From positions 2,964,181-3,028,180 of the forward strand of contig OX424570.1 of NCBI GenBank assembly GCA_949152475.1: a stretch of 64,000 nt of DNA, read 5' to 3'. Position numbers and translations under genes: made by a program. The stretch comes from Terebella lapidaria (taxonomy: Eukaryota; Annelida; Polychaeta; Terebellida; Terebellidae). The notes below the pieces were generated by a model. The model ran no database searches. It was not told where the DNA came from and saw nothing but the letters and a program-made list of their open reading frames with translations. Each line of letters starts with the position of its first letter. Position 1 is the stretch's first letter. Below are positions 12,074 through 26,900 of the stretch, one piece after another.

Positions 12074-14770
12074 GCATGAGAGACAGAATGGAGAAGTTCA
12101 ATTCTGTTCTCTTTCATTATCTCCTTCTCTCGCTCAGAACCTATCTAGCAGCATTGAAACCAGTCAGGGTGGAAAATCGTGCCCTAAGACAGATTTTAAT
12201 ATTCTACTGCAGTGCACGCTGAGAAGAGATCTCAAGTGGAATATCCTTATCAGCAACCAGTCAGATAATTGAATTGGATTTACATGTACATCTACTTCTA
12301 TTCTGCGGTGTTACTACTGACCACAGATCATGCTGTTTTGCCATGCTTGGGATTGCAGAAACATGTAACGAATTTGTCATAGATTGTTGACAAGAGTCGC
12401 GAATGTAATGCAGGTGGGAGTATGTAATTGAGTTTCACATCATGGCTCCAGAGCCACACCCAACATCCGCCTTACAACACTCAATACTGGTATTGTTCGA
12501 TGTCATCAAACCATTCAATCTACAATGTGTATCTGAGATTATCTTAACGTGGCCTGACTTGCGTGCAGACATTTGTTCCCATTTCGTTTGCTCCTATATC
12601 ATAAAATAGTTGCTTTCGTTGAGAGGTTTATACAGATGTTTATGCAGAGGTTTATCCGCCTATTTCTTTCCCAGAATATAACTGTCTTATATGTCATGCG
12701 AAGTTGAGAAGTTTCAACATAAAATAGTTCAACACATTTGCTTGTCCGGGCTTTGTTTCTGTTCCAGAAGTTCATCACTTCGGATTTCTTTTCTCTTCAT
12801 CAAATTTTATGGTTTGTGTTGTCCGTCGATATTTACACTTCAAACAAAAATATCTAAGATGGTCAAATGTACTAAATACGTAGGATTTGATTGTTAATGA
12901 GTATGATTTGTTAATTAGGCCATTGCCATGGTGCATCACATATCATACAGCATGCCCCACTTCTAAAAGTTATATTAGTTTGAAGAAAAACACTGATCTG
13001 GACTGGTATTATGGTATTTCATGTATCTGCTACCTGTAGTGATAGGAAAAGTGTGTGTCTCTAGCAGTTTGTGTTGGGAGTCTGTCCGACGACCAGACGC
13101 CCGTGACATTGGCGATAAAAGGCTATTACAAATGTCCCGTAACTGGTGCTAAAACACCCTTAGAATGTAATAGGGGATGCCTGTTAGGCGCTAGCAAGGG
13201 GATTCTGGCGTGATGAGGTCCAAAACAAATCATCTGATAAATGTATCAAAGCGCCTTTCTCACATCACCTTTCAATGTATATATATGTTAGCAGACAATA
13301 CAAGCCTTTTTGCATTTGTATTCGAGGCAACACAAAGGAGATTCTGATCCTACAGGGCGACATCTTGCTTTCCATAAGATCACGTTTTGTACATTGGGAC
13401 ATTAGCTTAGATTTAGTACGTGTTGTATACAACCAGGTCCAACTCATTATATTTTTATGCATATGATATTCGATCAGAGGATGTGTTATTCCAAATCATA
13501 TTCATTTTAGATGTGGTCTTTGTTTCACCATTAACCCATACTATTAGTTCATTCAATCGTAGATGTTCTGGTTTTGTGACAAGTGAACGTCTGCCCCAAT
13601 GTGCCCAGTGGTTAAAGACTTCTACTTATCCATGACCGGTATGGTGATGAAACAACAAAGAAGGATTAGTAATAGCATGATGTGCCTAACTCTTAGAATG
13701 ATATTGAATTACATGTGGTTTGTATTGTGATTCGAATGAACTATGAGAGCTACATTTTTGAACGTGAAGCTTAATTAACGCTCCATTTTGAGTTTGGACT
13801 TAAAACGAATTTAAGTTTGGCCTTAAAACGAATTTTCACGAATTCTACATACTGAAAATCCAACATCTCTATGTGTTGCCTGAGTGAGAGTCACGATTTG
13901 TACGGTAATAACTACAAGCTCTTGTTTATGGGGGTGATGACTCTGTTGACTATACTTTTTCTAACTCGTTTACACTGTGATCACAAGCATTCTTGTGATG
14001 CTAAATAGTATCGTTCTATAACTTGGCATACTTCAACTTCCGACCTCTATCGCAAAAATGGAAGAAATTGGCAATCTACCCCAAGGTTAATTTGGCCCTG
14101 TCATTTAATTTCTGGGTCCGCACACAATTCTGTGCATCTGCTCGGTTTTGTAGCGGTGCAATCTGTCAACATGTATATGTAGAATACACTACAATATGTC
14201 TTCTGGTCCCAAATAACACTAAAACTGGATGTATACAGCCAAAAACAGGACCAATGGGGTAGATTGCTTGTCAAGTTGTCGAACGATAACTTGGTTCATT
14301 CAAGTACTCAACCATTTCGAGTACACAGTAGCAAAACTGGCCGGGATCTTATAAGGATCCGACAATTATGCACATGTAAGGTATATTGGCCCAGTAGAAT
14401 ACCATATAACCAATACCGAAAATGAAAAACTCCAGTACTATCTTACTAGTATGCGACCAGCAAACAACATGTCCGCTCATTTCTGTGGAGTTCAGGATAT
14501 ATGTGGAGATGTGGATAAAAGCCACATGTCTCTTGTCCAGTGTTCTGTTGGACGATCACGGAATAAATCCAAGGTCAGGACGAAATCCACTTTGTGGCTT
14601 AATTCAATGAACCCAAGGTTGAGTTGGACCATGGCTAGAGTTTGCCATATCACAGGAGGACAGAGGATAAGAATGTTGTGTCACACAAGTGTTGTTGTTG
14701 CCCATTATAGATGCACACAACGATTGACTTATCATCCGCCATCTGATAATGACAATTATGATAAGTGACT
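12074..14770. repeat. duplicated block, copy 2
   Basis: Carries diverged relatives of the 2.7-4.5 kb block (see that entry). It also has segments shared with the 27 kb region: about 12208-12335 matches 27660-27790, and 14445-14720 (F module and adjoining segment) matches 27130-27320. The order of segments is largely kept. No protein frame is shared beyond short stretches. This ties the left part of the window to the tandem array at 16-31 kb. Confidence 0.5.
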
Positions 14771-15469
14771 GGCGCAAAGTTATTGGTGCAAAAAATTGCA
14801 AAAAAAGTTAATAAGTTGTACATGGAAAGAATATCTGCACTCACGGTAACTGTTTCCGGTGAATTGTTGGTTATCACTGTAATTGTGTAAAGTATATTGT
14901 TTACTGTAAAGTAAACTATTCAGTACCACATGTTATGCCTTTAAACGCTAGGATATCTTGTTCGTGCTGGTATTGATTGTAAAATATTTTTCTTTGGGCT
15001 GCTGATTTTTGTTTTTATCAATCACGCACGGGCCAACAGGAAGACAGCAATTATGCTATGTTGGTCCTTTAATTTCCGTCTTGTTGCTATAAGTACTTCC
15101 ACATGTGGAAGATTGTATTAGCTTTGATGGAAATTGAAAAACAAATTACTTACTTGGTTACTATGCCGGAAGTGCATATTTCCAACTATTATCTGGCATC
15201 ACCAGGGGGAGACAGTGTGTGAAATGTATTTTTTTTCTTCTGTACAACTGTACAACAACAAGGCAAACCTCGTTTGAAGTAAAATAATAACAATAAAATA
15301 TGAGCATGGCAAATCCTAAGATGATGAGTTGATGGTAGGGCCACTGTTTATGGAACACCTGCTTTCCCTACAATTTACTGATTTTGTCTGATGATGTACA
15401 TTGAGGCTAGATAATAGACTTGGCTATGATTGGCTCTTAATTGGTAGTTGGTTAATGTGCCAGGAGGCG
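14771..15469. other. no gene seen
   Basis: AT-rich sequence with chance frames only; no repeat structure was recognised. Confidence 0.4.
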
Positions 15470-15550
15470 CTTCCATTCAGTGAATCTCTGATTCCATTCC
15501 ACTTCCATTCAGTGAATCTCTGATACCATTCCACTTCCATTCAGTGATCA
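15470..15550. repeat. 32 bp tandem repeat, about 2.5 copies
   Basis: CTTCCATTCAGTGAATCTCT begins copies at 15470 and 15502, and a partial third starts at 15534. The period is 32 bases and the copies are nearly identical, so this is a recent local expansion. Confidence 0.85.
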
Positions 15551-18500
15551 ATCTCAGTGACAAATATCAAGATCAGACATAAAACCGATTATCCGAAGTA
15601 AGTACACACAGTGACCGGATCTCCTATAGTGGGATCGCCTTACCCATAGCTAGCCATACAAATAAATTGGATATATCTTCATCAAGAGACATTCCCGTTG
15701 ATACCCACACCCACCAACAATAGGCTGACACCGCTGGAAAAAATGTCAACATGGTCGTAGGGGACACAGATTTGTGAATACTTGCACTGAAATATATTTC
15801 CATACATATCAGTTTCATTGTAGTTGCATATATTTTCGATCCATGACGGATCTACCATATTTTGTATTTACTCAAGTCGATATTGGCATGAGTTAAGTCT
15901 TATGAGGATTTATCGGTTGTAGCTTGAGCACTACCACTACTTTTACATCGTTTCATATGTAAAACGAAATTGGAATGTAGTTTTGATAAAACAACTGACA
16001 TGTATATATCAAATTGTACCCACTGTACTATATCAAACAATTGCCCTCCGCAAACAGGACGAACAGTTTTAATTTCAATCAAATTTACTGACAGTAAATA
16101 GCAGTTCTCAACTTTCAAAGAAGACGTCGACTATGACCGTGGTTTATTTCAGTTGAATAGAACTGATAACGGTAGAGGATACCCTACTGTAGGGCTAGAG
16201 TTATTGTGAAAGTGGTCCATTCTCATAATCACATTTATTCCTCGGGACCAACCATACTCTGCCAATCCCATCAGTTGGATGCAAACATAAATCTGACGTA
16301 ATATAGTTAAGCATTTATGGCACTGAAAGTGATTACATTCGTTTGAACCAATAACCATTGAATCGGATTTACCCAGATGTGAAAAAGGACTACGGACGTC
16401 TCTCGCACATTGTGCTTAGAGCAACGGCCTGCGATAAAATGTTTTTTTTTTCAAAACTACATTTTGGTTCAACACATCTAATACAAGATAACATAATATG
16501 ATTTTGACGATTGAAGTCCGCCCGAGTCGCATTTCTATCCATTTGAACACATGTGTCATGCGAGTTACCTTCATCTCTCTACTTGTACTGGTAGACTACC
16601 TTTTATCATCCACTTCATTAAATTCGATGTGAATTTGATCATAAATGATTAGTTCTACTCTCTAACCACCATTGGGATTCGAATGATGAAATACACGGGT
16701 AGCTACTCGTTTTTTTCGTATTGTAAACAAAACTAGTTCCTTATCTGATAATTATTTTGTACTTGTACATCATTGTGAATTGTCCTCCGTAGAATGGCAT
16801 CTAACACCGCTATTCCAGAGTCCGATTTCAGACGAATTGTAAAAGCCTTTTAATTAGAAACCATTCAAATTAGGCATTCCCTTCACAGCCGTTGGTACAA
16901 GTATCAAGTTCACATTCTAACACCCTCCAATTCTAATCAAACGTCTGTTTGTTTTCATTTGCATTAATGTCTGAAAGTTTCTTACTGATCACAGTAAATA
17001 CCAATCTATTATAATAAATGAGTCAGGCAGAACTGTGGATTGTACTATTGTAGATGTCATTTCTGTTTCTTTTTCAATGCTGTAGCTTTATAACACTGCT
17101 TTTATGTTTTTATAGAAAGAAAAAAAACGAATGAGAACAAAAACCTATTCAAATGTATCGTATATAACAAATAACAACAAAGATTCAATTGACAAAATGA
17201 TAAGAAGACGCTGATCATATCCCAAATGAAACGATTAATATGTATGTCACGTCTCCGGTTAAATGAGGAGCAATTATATAATATCTTCAGTCAGATCAAA
17301 CCAACAGGGATATGCATGTCATACCTGTCATATAATCAACAGAAACATGGTAACTACAATCAGATATCCACCTGCTCATAATATCCTGAGTCAGATTGCT
17401 CTTGGTCGAAAGAGAAATCTATATGTTCGAGTCAATGTTTTGATATCTCTGGGTGAGACCCGTCCCTGCGATTGCTTGCCCACGATGGCTTCATCATTTG
17501 GACTACAGGCATACAAACAATGCATGCATTACATGTATACATAATAACGTTATTGGCAGGTGGAGCAAATTGAAACCTAAGTACTTATCACACCAAAATA
17601 CATCAATAGTCTTAGGTTGAAACAGGGCTGGTATATGTGCAGGTATATCATTGTTATTTGTATCGTTATTGTTTAGTTATGTTTGTCTCTTTTGTTGCAG
17701 GTGAGTGGTGTCCGATTAATGATTGGCCTGTGTCTGTAGGTAAGATTTAATCATCTGTCCTGGTCGAATAAGTAATACATAACTGATCTATAAAATTACA
17801 AACTGATACAGGTATATTAGGAATGAAATTGTGGAGCACCTTCATATGTTGTCTTGCTAACATGTACAATGTTGCAAGCGAGCATGCTCTTGGCCTATTA
17901 TGTGTTTGCCATGTTTTTCATAGTTCCAAATATGCAAAATACACCTCACAATGTTTGCTAGTGACTGTGGTCGCCCAGTGTGCCTTGTGTATCAAGAATA
18001 ATCTCTAAACAAAAACATTCCCATTGTGATGAAATATAAATAGTCTCACCTCGGCTGCCTGAACCAGAAAATTAGGTGGATACTGGTAGGTAGACACTCA
18101 CAAGGCTGGGTGTAATGAAATACCACGTGTGACTGAACACCTTGGTGACCCGAGCTCCGCGGATTTGTTTATCAATGGATTTCGACGTACTAGTAATTCA
18201 ATTGACTTTAGATGCAAGAGAATTGAATCGCTCGAAAACCGCCAATCTTCGGAAATTTTCGTTTATGAAATTGTTATTTTGTATCAGGATGTTTCCAGCC
18301 ATGCCCTAGTGGTGAATGTTCTCGATATTGTGAAAGCATATTTGCCATATGGATGATTTCTGGAGAAATACAGATGCTTACCTGTACATAATTCAATGTC
18401 CACGGCAAAAGCATGACCACAGAATATCCTAAATAATCAAGGTATAGCTACATGCGCTTTTCCTTCATCTAGTGAACTAATTACCAACACCATACGATTA

Positions 18501-21500
18501 AAACGTAAATAATAGAAACCGTTTATAGAATAACTTTCAGACTAAACGAAGTCCAAACAAAACATTTATATCAATCCCCACGCTGGTGTCACTGAGCAGA
18601 CAATGTGTAAAATACAGTTGTTTCTACATTAAACAGGGTGAAATTATCATACTCCCGCCCAACAACTGATTAGAACAATGTATAAATCCGAAATTGACCA
18701 GCCAAATATGTGTCTGACAGAATGTACCAAATGGCTACTGAATTGATGCAGCAGATTTTGTCTTGAAAAATAGTTTCCAATTCCCTCATCTTCTCATTAG
18801 ACACTTCATGATAAGAGGAAATTCCAACGCCCATCCATTCAATGGACTGGGTGATTTACATTAATATCAAGAAATTTATGCGCCATATCTACAGAAGTGT
18901 CTGTAGAAGGAGGTAGTGGATCGACTGGTGAATCGCCACCAATTTATGACGCAGGAAACCCGGGGGCGGGATGCGGTGTGTTGTTGCTTAATTGGACATA
19001 TGATCTTCTACACTAACTTGATTTCTATTTTTCATTTGTATTTTGTAGCATTATACGATTACCACATATACATTTTGAAGGATACGAGAAGAGGAACATG
19101 ACAACAATTCACTGCGGCACATATATGGATGTGGTGCCGAATGAGGGTAACAATGAATTTGCCGTTTACGACAGTATGATTAGTTTCACTTGGACAGATC
19201 TCCAGAGAACATGTCCGACATGATAACGACATACTGGTGAATACCTGGATAGTGAACACCAGTATGACCTCTAAGGGGTTGTGGTTAGTCCACTTGAGGA
19301 TACAACAACTAAAAAACGAGGTTTTGTTCAGTTGAGATGGGTTAACATGATTAATAAACCTAGAAATGAGCTTCCTATGACAGAAGAATAATCCTTTTGA
19401 AAATTATACTTTCTGAAATTGTGAAAAAGAGGTGATACTGAATATCGTATAAGATTTGTTATAATTAGTCCTACACAAGCTAATATTGAGTAGTATCTGG
19501 TGATATAATCAATATTAACTGTTTGATTATTATGCCATCAAGTATCAAATGTGTCTCTCGGTTTCGTAATTAATTATTGAGGTCTGGATGACAGAATGAT
19601 GTGGGATTGGGTGGCACCAAGACAAGGAAGTCTGATTTTGATTGTATCTCAAACAATGTGTCCTCTTTACTTCTTTCTTGTTGACAAGATCGATAGTAGT
19701 TGGATATGGCTTTTAATTATAGTTTAAACATTATGATGTATGCAAAAACAGAAGGAAATTTCTAGCAATACTTCACTGCCCTCTATTACAGCTTAACGTA
19801 TTTCTATATCATGGAGATTAGCCATTGTTACTATTGTCTAAGCACTTTCGATTTGAACGACCTCAGAAGTTGGGTCATTCGATAGGCTGGACATGATGTG
19901 AAGTCTTCAAATAAAAATGATAAGGTCACTTGCACCAAACGTGACAACCCATCTGAAGCCATGATTTCCACCCATATATTCTCAGTTTGATCATGTGCCT
20001 CTTCTTGTCCTTACGTCCTGATAAATCCTGATGTTGTCTCGAGGTCACTGTCTGAGGATGTCTGCGACCCTGGTTGTGTAATTATAGCTTGAGTGGAGCA
20101 ACCTTAGCGTGACTACAAGAGTTCTATTTCTATCGTCCACATCCTTCCATAGTGTCTCGTGTTGTCATGTTGAGATTACTTTCTGAACTTTGAATCACAA
20201 TATAAGTATATCTTGAGAAACAGTATACTGTCCAGAATCATCAATATAAGTATATCTTGAGAAACAGTATACTGTTTTGGTCAATATGTATTACTATATT
20301 ACTTAGCTTAGCGTTTTACGTTGATTAATGAAAGGGCACGTTATCCCAAACCAGTTTTCATAAAAGTTGTGGACCTTATCACACTAACCATGCATATTAT
20401 GAGTCCAGAAGAATGTCCGAATTCGTGTCCAACCTTCACTCCAAAGAAATCCCTACAAAGATGATGAAAAGTGTGAGTTGTATAATTAAAGATAATAATT
20501 TATTTCAATACCTATTTTTAACACTGATCTGTGATGTGAATATACAAAATCTGCATAATAACCAATATCTGGAGTTGTATGTTCCCAACTTACACTTTAC
20601 ATCAGTACCGGTACAGTACTTTTTATCGATCAGTTCATTCCATTTGGTGTGGAATTCGTTGACGTATTCAATCAGAGAAAACTATCCCGGAATCCTCCCT
20701 AATCTCATCAGCCCATGACAACCAACTAATTCTGCTCTCTCAGGCACCCTCGCGAACTACAAATAGAAATTCCGCTGTAATTCGTTTAGCTTTACTGTCG
20801 TACATTTGAAGTTTTCTTATTGGAAACCAAACTAAATTTGTCTCTGGTGAATTTCGTGTGCTTGTGGATGTGCTTCACGTATGATACCCTATGATCTTTA
20901 CAAAATGCCTTTCAATGGGATTCAGACCACTCCAATTAAACATCCGCTGCATATTTTGTGTTGTTAAGTTGACACATTACACCATTGTCAACGTTCGATT
21001 ACGAATGTCCTCAATGAGCCGCAGTGAATGACGTTTAATATTTGAACTGTATCTGCTTCTCAGAATTCATTCATTTATGCAGTGATTCTAAAGATCGATG
21101 AAGGCTCAATATGCATAGGCTATCAGGGAATTAAAATGGTGAAACATGCAACTGTAAAAATTGAGAGAAGTGCTTCATTCAACAATCATACTTTGTATTA
21201 TTGTACTGAATATTCCATCACCTGATGATATTGTCCAAATGGTAGCTCGATTTGGAACGTATATTGAATTCACGATTCGGACGAGCTTGTACCATTCCTT
21301 ACATTTTGCCGATTCTAGTGCCAGACAGGATTTACAAATGTTCAAAATATTCCTCATAATTAGGCTGAAAAAAAAACATTTCCAGCATAGCCTTTCTCTG
21401 TTCCCTCAAAAACCATATCATGTATGTCATATCGAATGAGCAATAAAACATGATATTCGATCATACCTCTTCCAACATTTTACTACATCACTATTGAATC

Positions 21501-22450
21501 ATACCAATCAAAGATGCTCATTAAATTAACCCCTGGCATTTCTAATTAGCAAAGGAGGTGACAGATGCTCATAATCCTAACCTTATTACCATACCTGATC
21601 CGAGAAATGACAGGGACTGGCACCTGTGGAGGTAGCAGTCACGGATTATACTGGTCATGTAGGTGATATTTAGCGTCCCACCAGGTGATTATTTTTGTTC
21701 CATAAACGTTTGTTCAGATTACCTAGGGTTAAGGAAAGTTGACATTGGTTGTAAACAGGCTTGGAGCTGGAACAAAAAATATTCATGCTATAATAATGCT
21801 ATTGACAAGACGATATGGAACTAAGATAAGATTCGATCTTTTACATGCTGTAGTTATTGGTTCATGGTATATAATAATGTTTGTGCTTTACAAGCATATT
21901 ACTCATTCAACAATGAAGACAGTGCGCCGTGTATAGTCACGTTATGGCTATGATTGCAACATGTGGAGGCAATCATCACGTATATATCCGATAGTGTTTT
22001 AACCATCTTCTGTCGCATTGGCGAGGTACGTCATAGTGTTCCAATACTCCTAATTGAATCACGATGGATGCACTCTTCAAATATTGATTATTTTCAGGTC
22101 TGAAACCTATTCTCGTTTAGTACTCAACATACTACTTTTGCACGAATTGCCATGTTTCTCCTGATTGAATGCAGCGAACTGAGGAGAAATTACTATATGT
22201 ACCATTATTTGAATCGAATGGACTGCGAGGTTGTGTTTTTTCTAGTGGTGATTCTGTCTGCTCAGGGACAAGCTTTCTTACACACCTCGTGAAATGACCG
22301 TCATTAGTGCTAGTGTTGGGCCCAACAGGTTATTTGGAAATGTCATGTTCTGGGGAAATGACCTCATTTACTGAGGAGAGTGTTTACAACTGATGTACTT
22401 TTCAGAGACGTGTGCACTGCCATGTTGATGCAGCCCGAAACGTGATAACA
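15551..22450. repeat. decayed tandem array, left units
   Basis: Contains diverged copies of sub-blocks that recur at 23.9-27 kb and 28-31.4 kb. One sits at about 16085-16440 (weak, with ATAATCACATTTATTCCT), one at 18050-18240 (CTGAACCAGAAAATTAGG through AATTCAATTGACTTT), one at 20010-20110 (GAGGTCACTGTCTG) and one at 20590-20800 (CAACTAATTCTGCTCT). Between these the sequence is AT-rich, with only chance frames. It looks like duplicated intron or intergenic DNA rather than genes. Confidence 0.5.
20197..20275. repeat. 45 bp period direct duplication
   Basis: CAATATAAGTATATCTTGAG starts at 20197 and again at 20242, and both copies run on through CAGTATACTGT. It is a small recent duplication inside the array. 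Confidence 0.85.
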
Positions 22451-22499
22451 TACTACAAATCTCCACATGGTCTATCTTTTATCAAAAGCTTATCATTTC

Positions 22500-23050
22500 A
22501 CAACAACCAACACCAAACACTACTAGAAATATACTAATCTATTTATACCTCCTTCACAGTACAATACTCTCGCTTTACTCCAATATCCTATTCTATTTCT
22601 GTCTTTTTCACTTATGTTCTATCTTGTACAGTGAGCATTTCAGTTTATACTCCAGTTATAGATACATGTACAATTTTTTATTCTTTCTACCCTTCATTTC
22701 ATGTTACTTAGTATTTGTTCTGTTATCTCTTGTTTCTATTATGGATCACCCACTAATACAGTGGTCCATTTCTTATTGTACATACCGTGTTATTCCCTCT
22801 TTGCCTGATCTGATTTGTATAGTAATTTGTTTGATTTGTACACAAGTTATAATTTTCATTTCTCATTCATGTCAAGTTACCTCGTTCTTTGTTTCTGTTA
22901 TCACTCGTTTTTGTTATGGGCCACTTAATTATACAGCTAACGCTACAAGTTATCCATTTCCTATTGTACATATGGTTACACAATATCCATCAAACTCTTC
23001 ACAATTTACTTTGTACATGTAGGAATAAACTCTTCTGATTCTGATTCGAT
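22500..23050 (+). repeat. possible LINE-like 3' end
   Basis: A pyrimidine-rich stretch ending GGAATAAACTCTTCTGATTC, followed by another CTGATTC. An AATAAA followed by a short TTCTGA/TGATTC repeat resembles tails of non-LTR elements of the CR1/L2 kind. The 132-residue hydrophobic frame inside (22624-23022) is explained by T/C-rich composition and is not called as a gene. No reverse transcriptase frame is present. Confidence 0.3.
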
Positions 23051-23914
23051 GTGTTTTATGGAAAACTCAATCAAAGACATTAATGTGGTCATAATGTGCG
23101 AGTAATTGATAAATATTTCCATGACAATACTAGTATATATACGGTAGAAATTGCTGATTCAGTAGAACTGTATCCAACCTGAATGTATAACGTGTCAAGT
23201 GATACTGATATGATGAGGGCGACGTGTTGGGTATTCTGCAGTAGTAGCTTGCAGCACTATTATACACGTATGACTTTTACTGAGTATTATATTCGTGCGT
23301 CCTAAGGGCTACAAGCTACAGAATAGTAGGAATGGAAAGTGTTAAGAATATGTCCGGAGGAAATGTTTTGCTGTTTTCCTTTATTTATGAATTAAATGAA
23401 TATCTCGCCTATTATTCCCCAGTGCTCGAGTCTTCTCTCCAGGTATTTTTATGCGCATATGCCTATATCCTATTCTAAGTGCGATTCTAATATGATTCTA
23501 TTACATCAGCGTTATATCAGCGCGTGCAAAAAATCACTGCCTGGGCAAACAGAGTGACGATATTTGCGACCCCCGCTGTACCACACAAACATCCCTGACA
23601 TGAGACATTGTGAACTACAGTTCACAGCATAGTAAACGGGCGAAGCCCGCACAATAGCGCGCAACGTATGTCCACCGTGGAATCACTCCCTGTCCGTCAC
23701 TGCGGGAGACCTCGCAAAACGGAACCAGTTGAAATTAGTGCGTTTTTAGTATATCCGGGCCCGGGGCCCGGACAATGATGAAAATATAAATAATTCGTGT
23801 GTCTCAAGGGATATGATTCTTTTATGGAATCTGTATTGAATGCAAGGAAGAACGAAAATCACTGCACAGACAAGGCGATCGATACATTTGAATAAACACT
23901 GACAAAATGTAGCT
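23051..23914. other. no gene; GC palindrome at 23754-23772
   Basis: Mostly unremarkable. A G+C-rich patch at 23570-23770 ends in the near-palindrome TCCGGGCCCGGGGCCCGGA. It is out of keeping with its AT-rich surroundings and could be an old insertion edge. No coding frame is supported. Confidence 0.4.
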
Positions 23915-26900
23915 GGTATTTACTTACCTTCAGAGAGAATGACCGAAATGACATAATCACCTGGCAAGTTCAACACTAAACCTGATAACGCGACTCTGTT
24001 GCGGCTTTTGTTTCGAAATGGATTTTCACCTGTGCTCCCTGTCATAGCAGAAAACTAGTCCTTCTAATCACATTTATTCCTTGAGACGAATGATATTCTT
24101 CAATCGCACGAGCCGTAAATAAACAGAAATCATCCGATATATTGTTGGACACCGAGAAGTGATTGCTTCAGTCTGAACACATCACGAATGAATTGGATCT
24201 CTCCCCTGTTCTAGAAGAGCTTCACGAACGTCGTCTGGGTAGAAAGCTTTGCATAGTCGCTGGATTTTCCTGGTGTTCAACTACATATAGAGATATATAT
24301 AAGACATTTATGTAGATATATTAGATTATCTATATGAAGATTGAATGAAACAAGAAGTTGCACACATGATCCATCACATCACCCTCCCCTCACCTGGTGT
24401 GATATCGGAAATCTACCGTGGTGTATGATATTTATTGATACTGCATACTACATAATCGTCTCTTATATCGCCAATTGGAATAAGGCTTCACGCTACTGGT
24501 GTATGACACCGTACATATCAGGAAATATCATCCTTGTCCATGCGAGCGAGAGTAGTTAGTTATGGATTTGACTTAACTATCTAGTGTAGACAATAGAATG
24601 ATACATACGTCTATGCACGTGTCTCTGGCATCGAGCACACACCCAGCAAATAGTCAATGGCATTTATCACTCGTCACGTTCATAAGAATTAGCCATTGGT
24701 TCTATTTTACGAACGCCATGGGCTCAAAATGTATGTAAGATTTCCCAATGGTTCACTCTAGAGGCATGAAGTGCACGGGGTCTCTAGATGTAGATGGTGT
24801 TCGATATGGCTGGGACGCTCTTGGAAGCAACTCCTGTGAACCTCTGACAGAGCGGTGATTTGCACTTTGGTGGTCTCTTCACATAAGTGATGGAGCATGT
24901 ATAACTATACATCTACCTGCCAACAAGACTCGGATATAACACCAAGTGCTCTCGCGAGGTCACTGTCTGGGGATGTCTGGGGCCATGGCTGTGTAATTAT
25001 AGTGTGAGAGGAGCGACCCTTATGTGACTACAGGAAGGATGTCTGATTAATTATAACATGCATAGGTTGAGTACATGTGCATAAAAAACATAATGACGAC
25101 TATATTCGACATTTCACAGTTTAGAATACATTGCTATCAAGACTTCTTAATGTAATATTGCAGTCTACAGCAATACCACTACAGTACCTCGATCACCTCA
25201 GTTCATTCACCGTTGGATTCGCTGATGTTTTCAATTATTGATGCGCAATCTCGCATATATATCGTTCAATCTCATAAGCTCATGACGCTAACTGGTTCTG
25301 CTCTGCCAGGCATCCTCGTGAAATACAAATCATAGAATGAACTGTAATTCTTCAAGCTTCGACCTGCGAGCTATAATAAACTTATATGGACATGTGACCT
25401 GCATGCCCTGCGACATGCAACAAAATGTACATGGGGTTTGTTTCGGATTTGTAAATTATTTTCATAGGTTGTTGGGCAGTTGTATACTAATTCCATCGGG
25501 TGTACAGTAGAAACAACTACATTTACCACACTGTCTGCCCCTGATGACGCCAGTGTGTCTTTTGATAAAATATTGGTCGGGCATTGTTTCTATTGCAAAA
25601 TGTTGTATTTTACGTTTGTTATTGGAATCATCAAAATTTGGCTGTATTGGTGGTAATGGATTGATACTTACATTGAATATTTGTTATACATTTTCAAATA
25701 TATATACATTGCACATTCTCAATATTCATTAACTTCGCTGGGGAGGTTTATATTTATGTTATCAAATTCAAAACAGTCAGGTTACATTATGAATGACAAG
25801 TTCAGATATGGACACGATACGAAAGAAATGGAGAATAAGAGGCGTTCTGATCACTGTACATATGCACAATCCTTGACTCATGTCCATGTCGAGATACCAG
25901 GAACCTACATGCTCATCTCGATGAAGTGATATTTCTGTATCGGTTCCGCCCCACTCTTTGTTTTCTCGGGTCAGTCACACGGCTTCATCAAGCAAATAGA
26001 GTTCATCCAACGGGCAACTAAATCTCCCCCGCATTTACAATCTTGTATGTGACATTGTAGCTTCGACGTCACACTGTTGACCGCCCTACATACTGATGTT
26101 TTGCTTGTGGCTAGGATCACTTGCCTAGTCTGAGCATGAACTGTAAAGGGCTTACTTTTACACTGTTTGTTTTGTCTAAAATATTTGGCAGGATTATTTT
26201 GGTAGGAATATTTGGTTTGGCATTATCTTCATCAAAATCTGGCTGTATTCGGTGATAACTGATAACTGTATGTTTCTGATATTCGTACATTTATTTCAGT
26301 TATATGCATTGACTTTCATTCACATGTGAGTGTTTTCTGGACGGTTATTCCAGTATATCCTATGTGAGGTCTTTTATATTCATTGCAACCCAAAAATTCC
26401 AAAAACCGCCCACCGACTTGAATAACAAAAACAGAGTAAATCCTGAATGTTGATAGGCTTTGAACAAACACGTTGTCAACTAAAACTGTAGAATTTGATT
26501 CGGGGCTGTATCATAGGAACTTGAATCAATCATTCCCATTGAACATAGGTAGAAATGTGTCTATTTAATTATCATTGCCGCTGCTCATCATATTGCGAGT
26601 TTCCAATGGGCATGTGCTGATCTTTACCTCTCCATATCTTTTTTCCAAAGCAAAAACAATTTACAATGACAACACTGACGGGTAGTTGTCTCGAGTAATG
26701 GACTTTCATTGTGGCCTGTGTAGATCCAGGAAAAAAAACCCGGTTCAAACTGATGAAAGATGAATTCACACACCCAGCTGCATGAACCAGAAAATTAGGT
26801 TGTTGCTGGGAGTATTCACTTGCAGGACTGGGGTATAATGAAATACCACGTGTGACTGAACACCTCTGTGACCATAGCTCAGTGGAATTTTTTATCAAGG

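Noticed and set aside
22624-23022. 132-codon hydrophobic frame that could be read as a membrane protein
   Set aside because: The stretch is pyrimidine-rich, which produces hydrophobic codons by composition, and it ends in a retroposon-like tail. No motif or splice site supports a gene.
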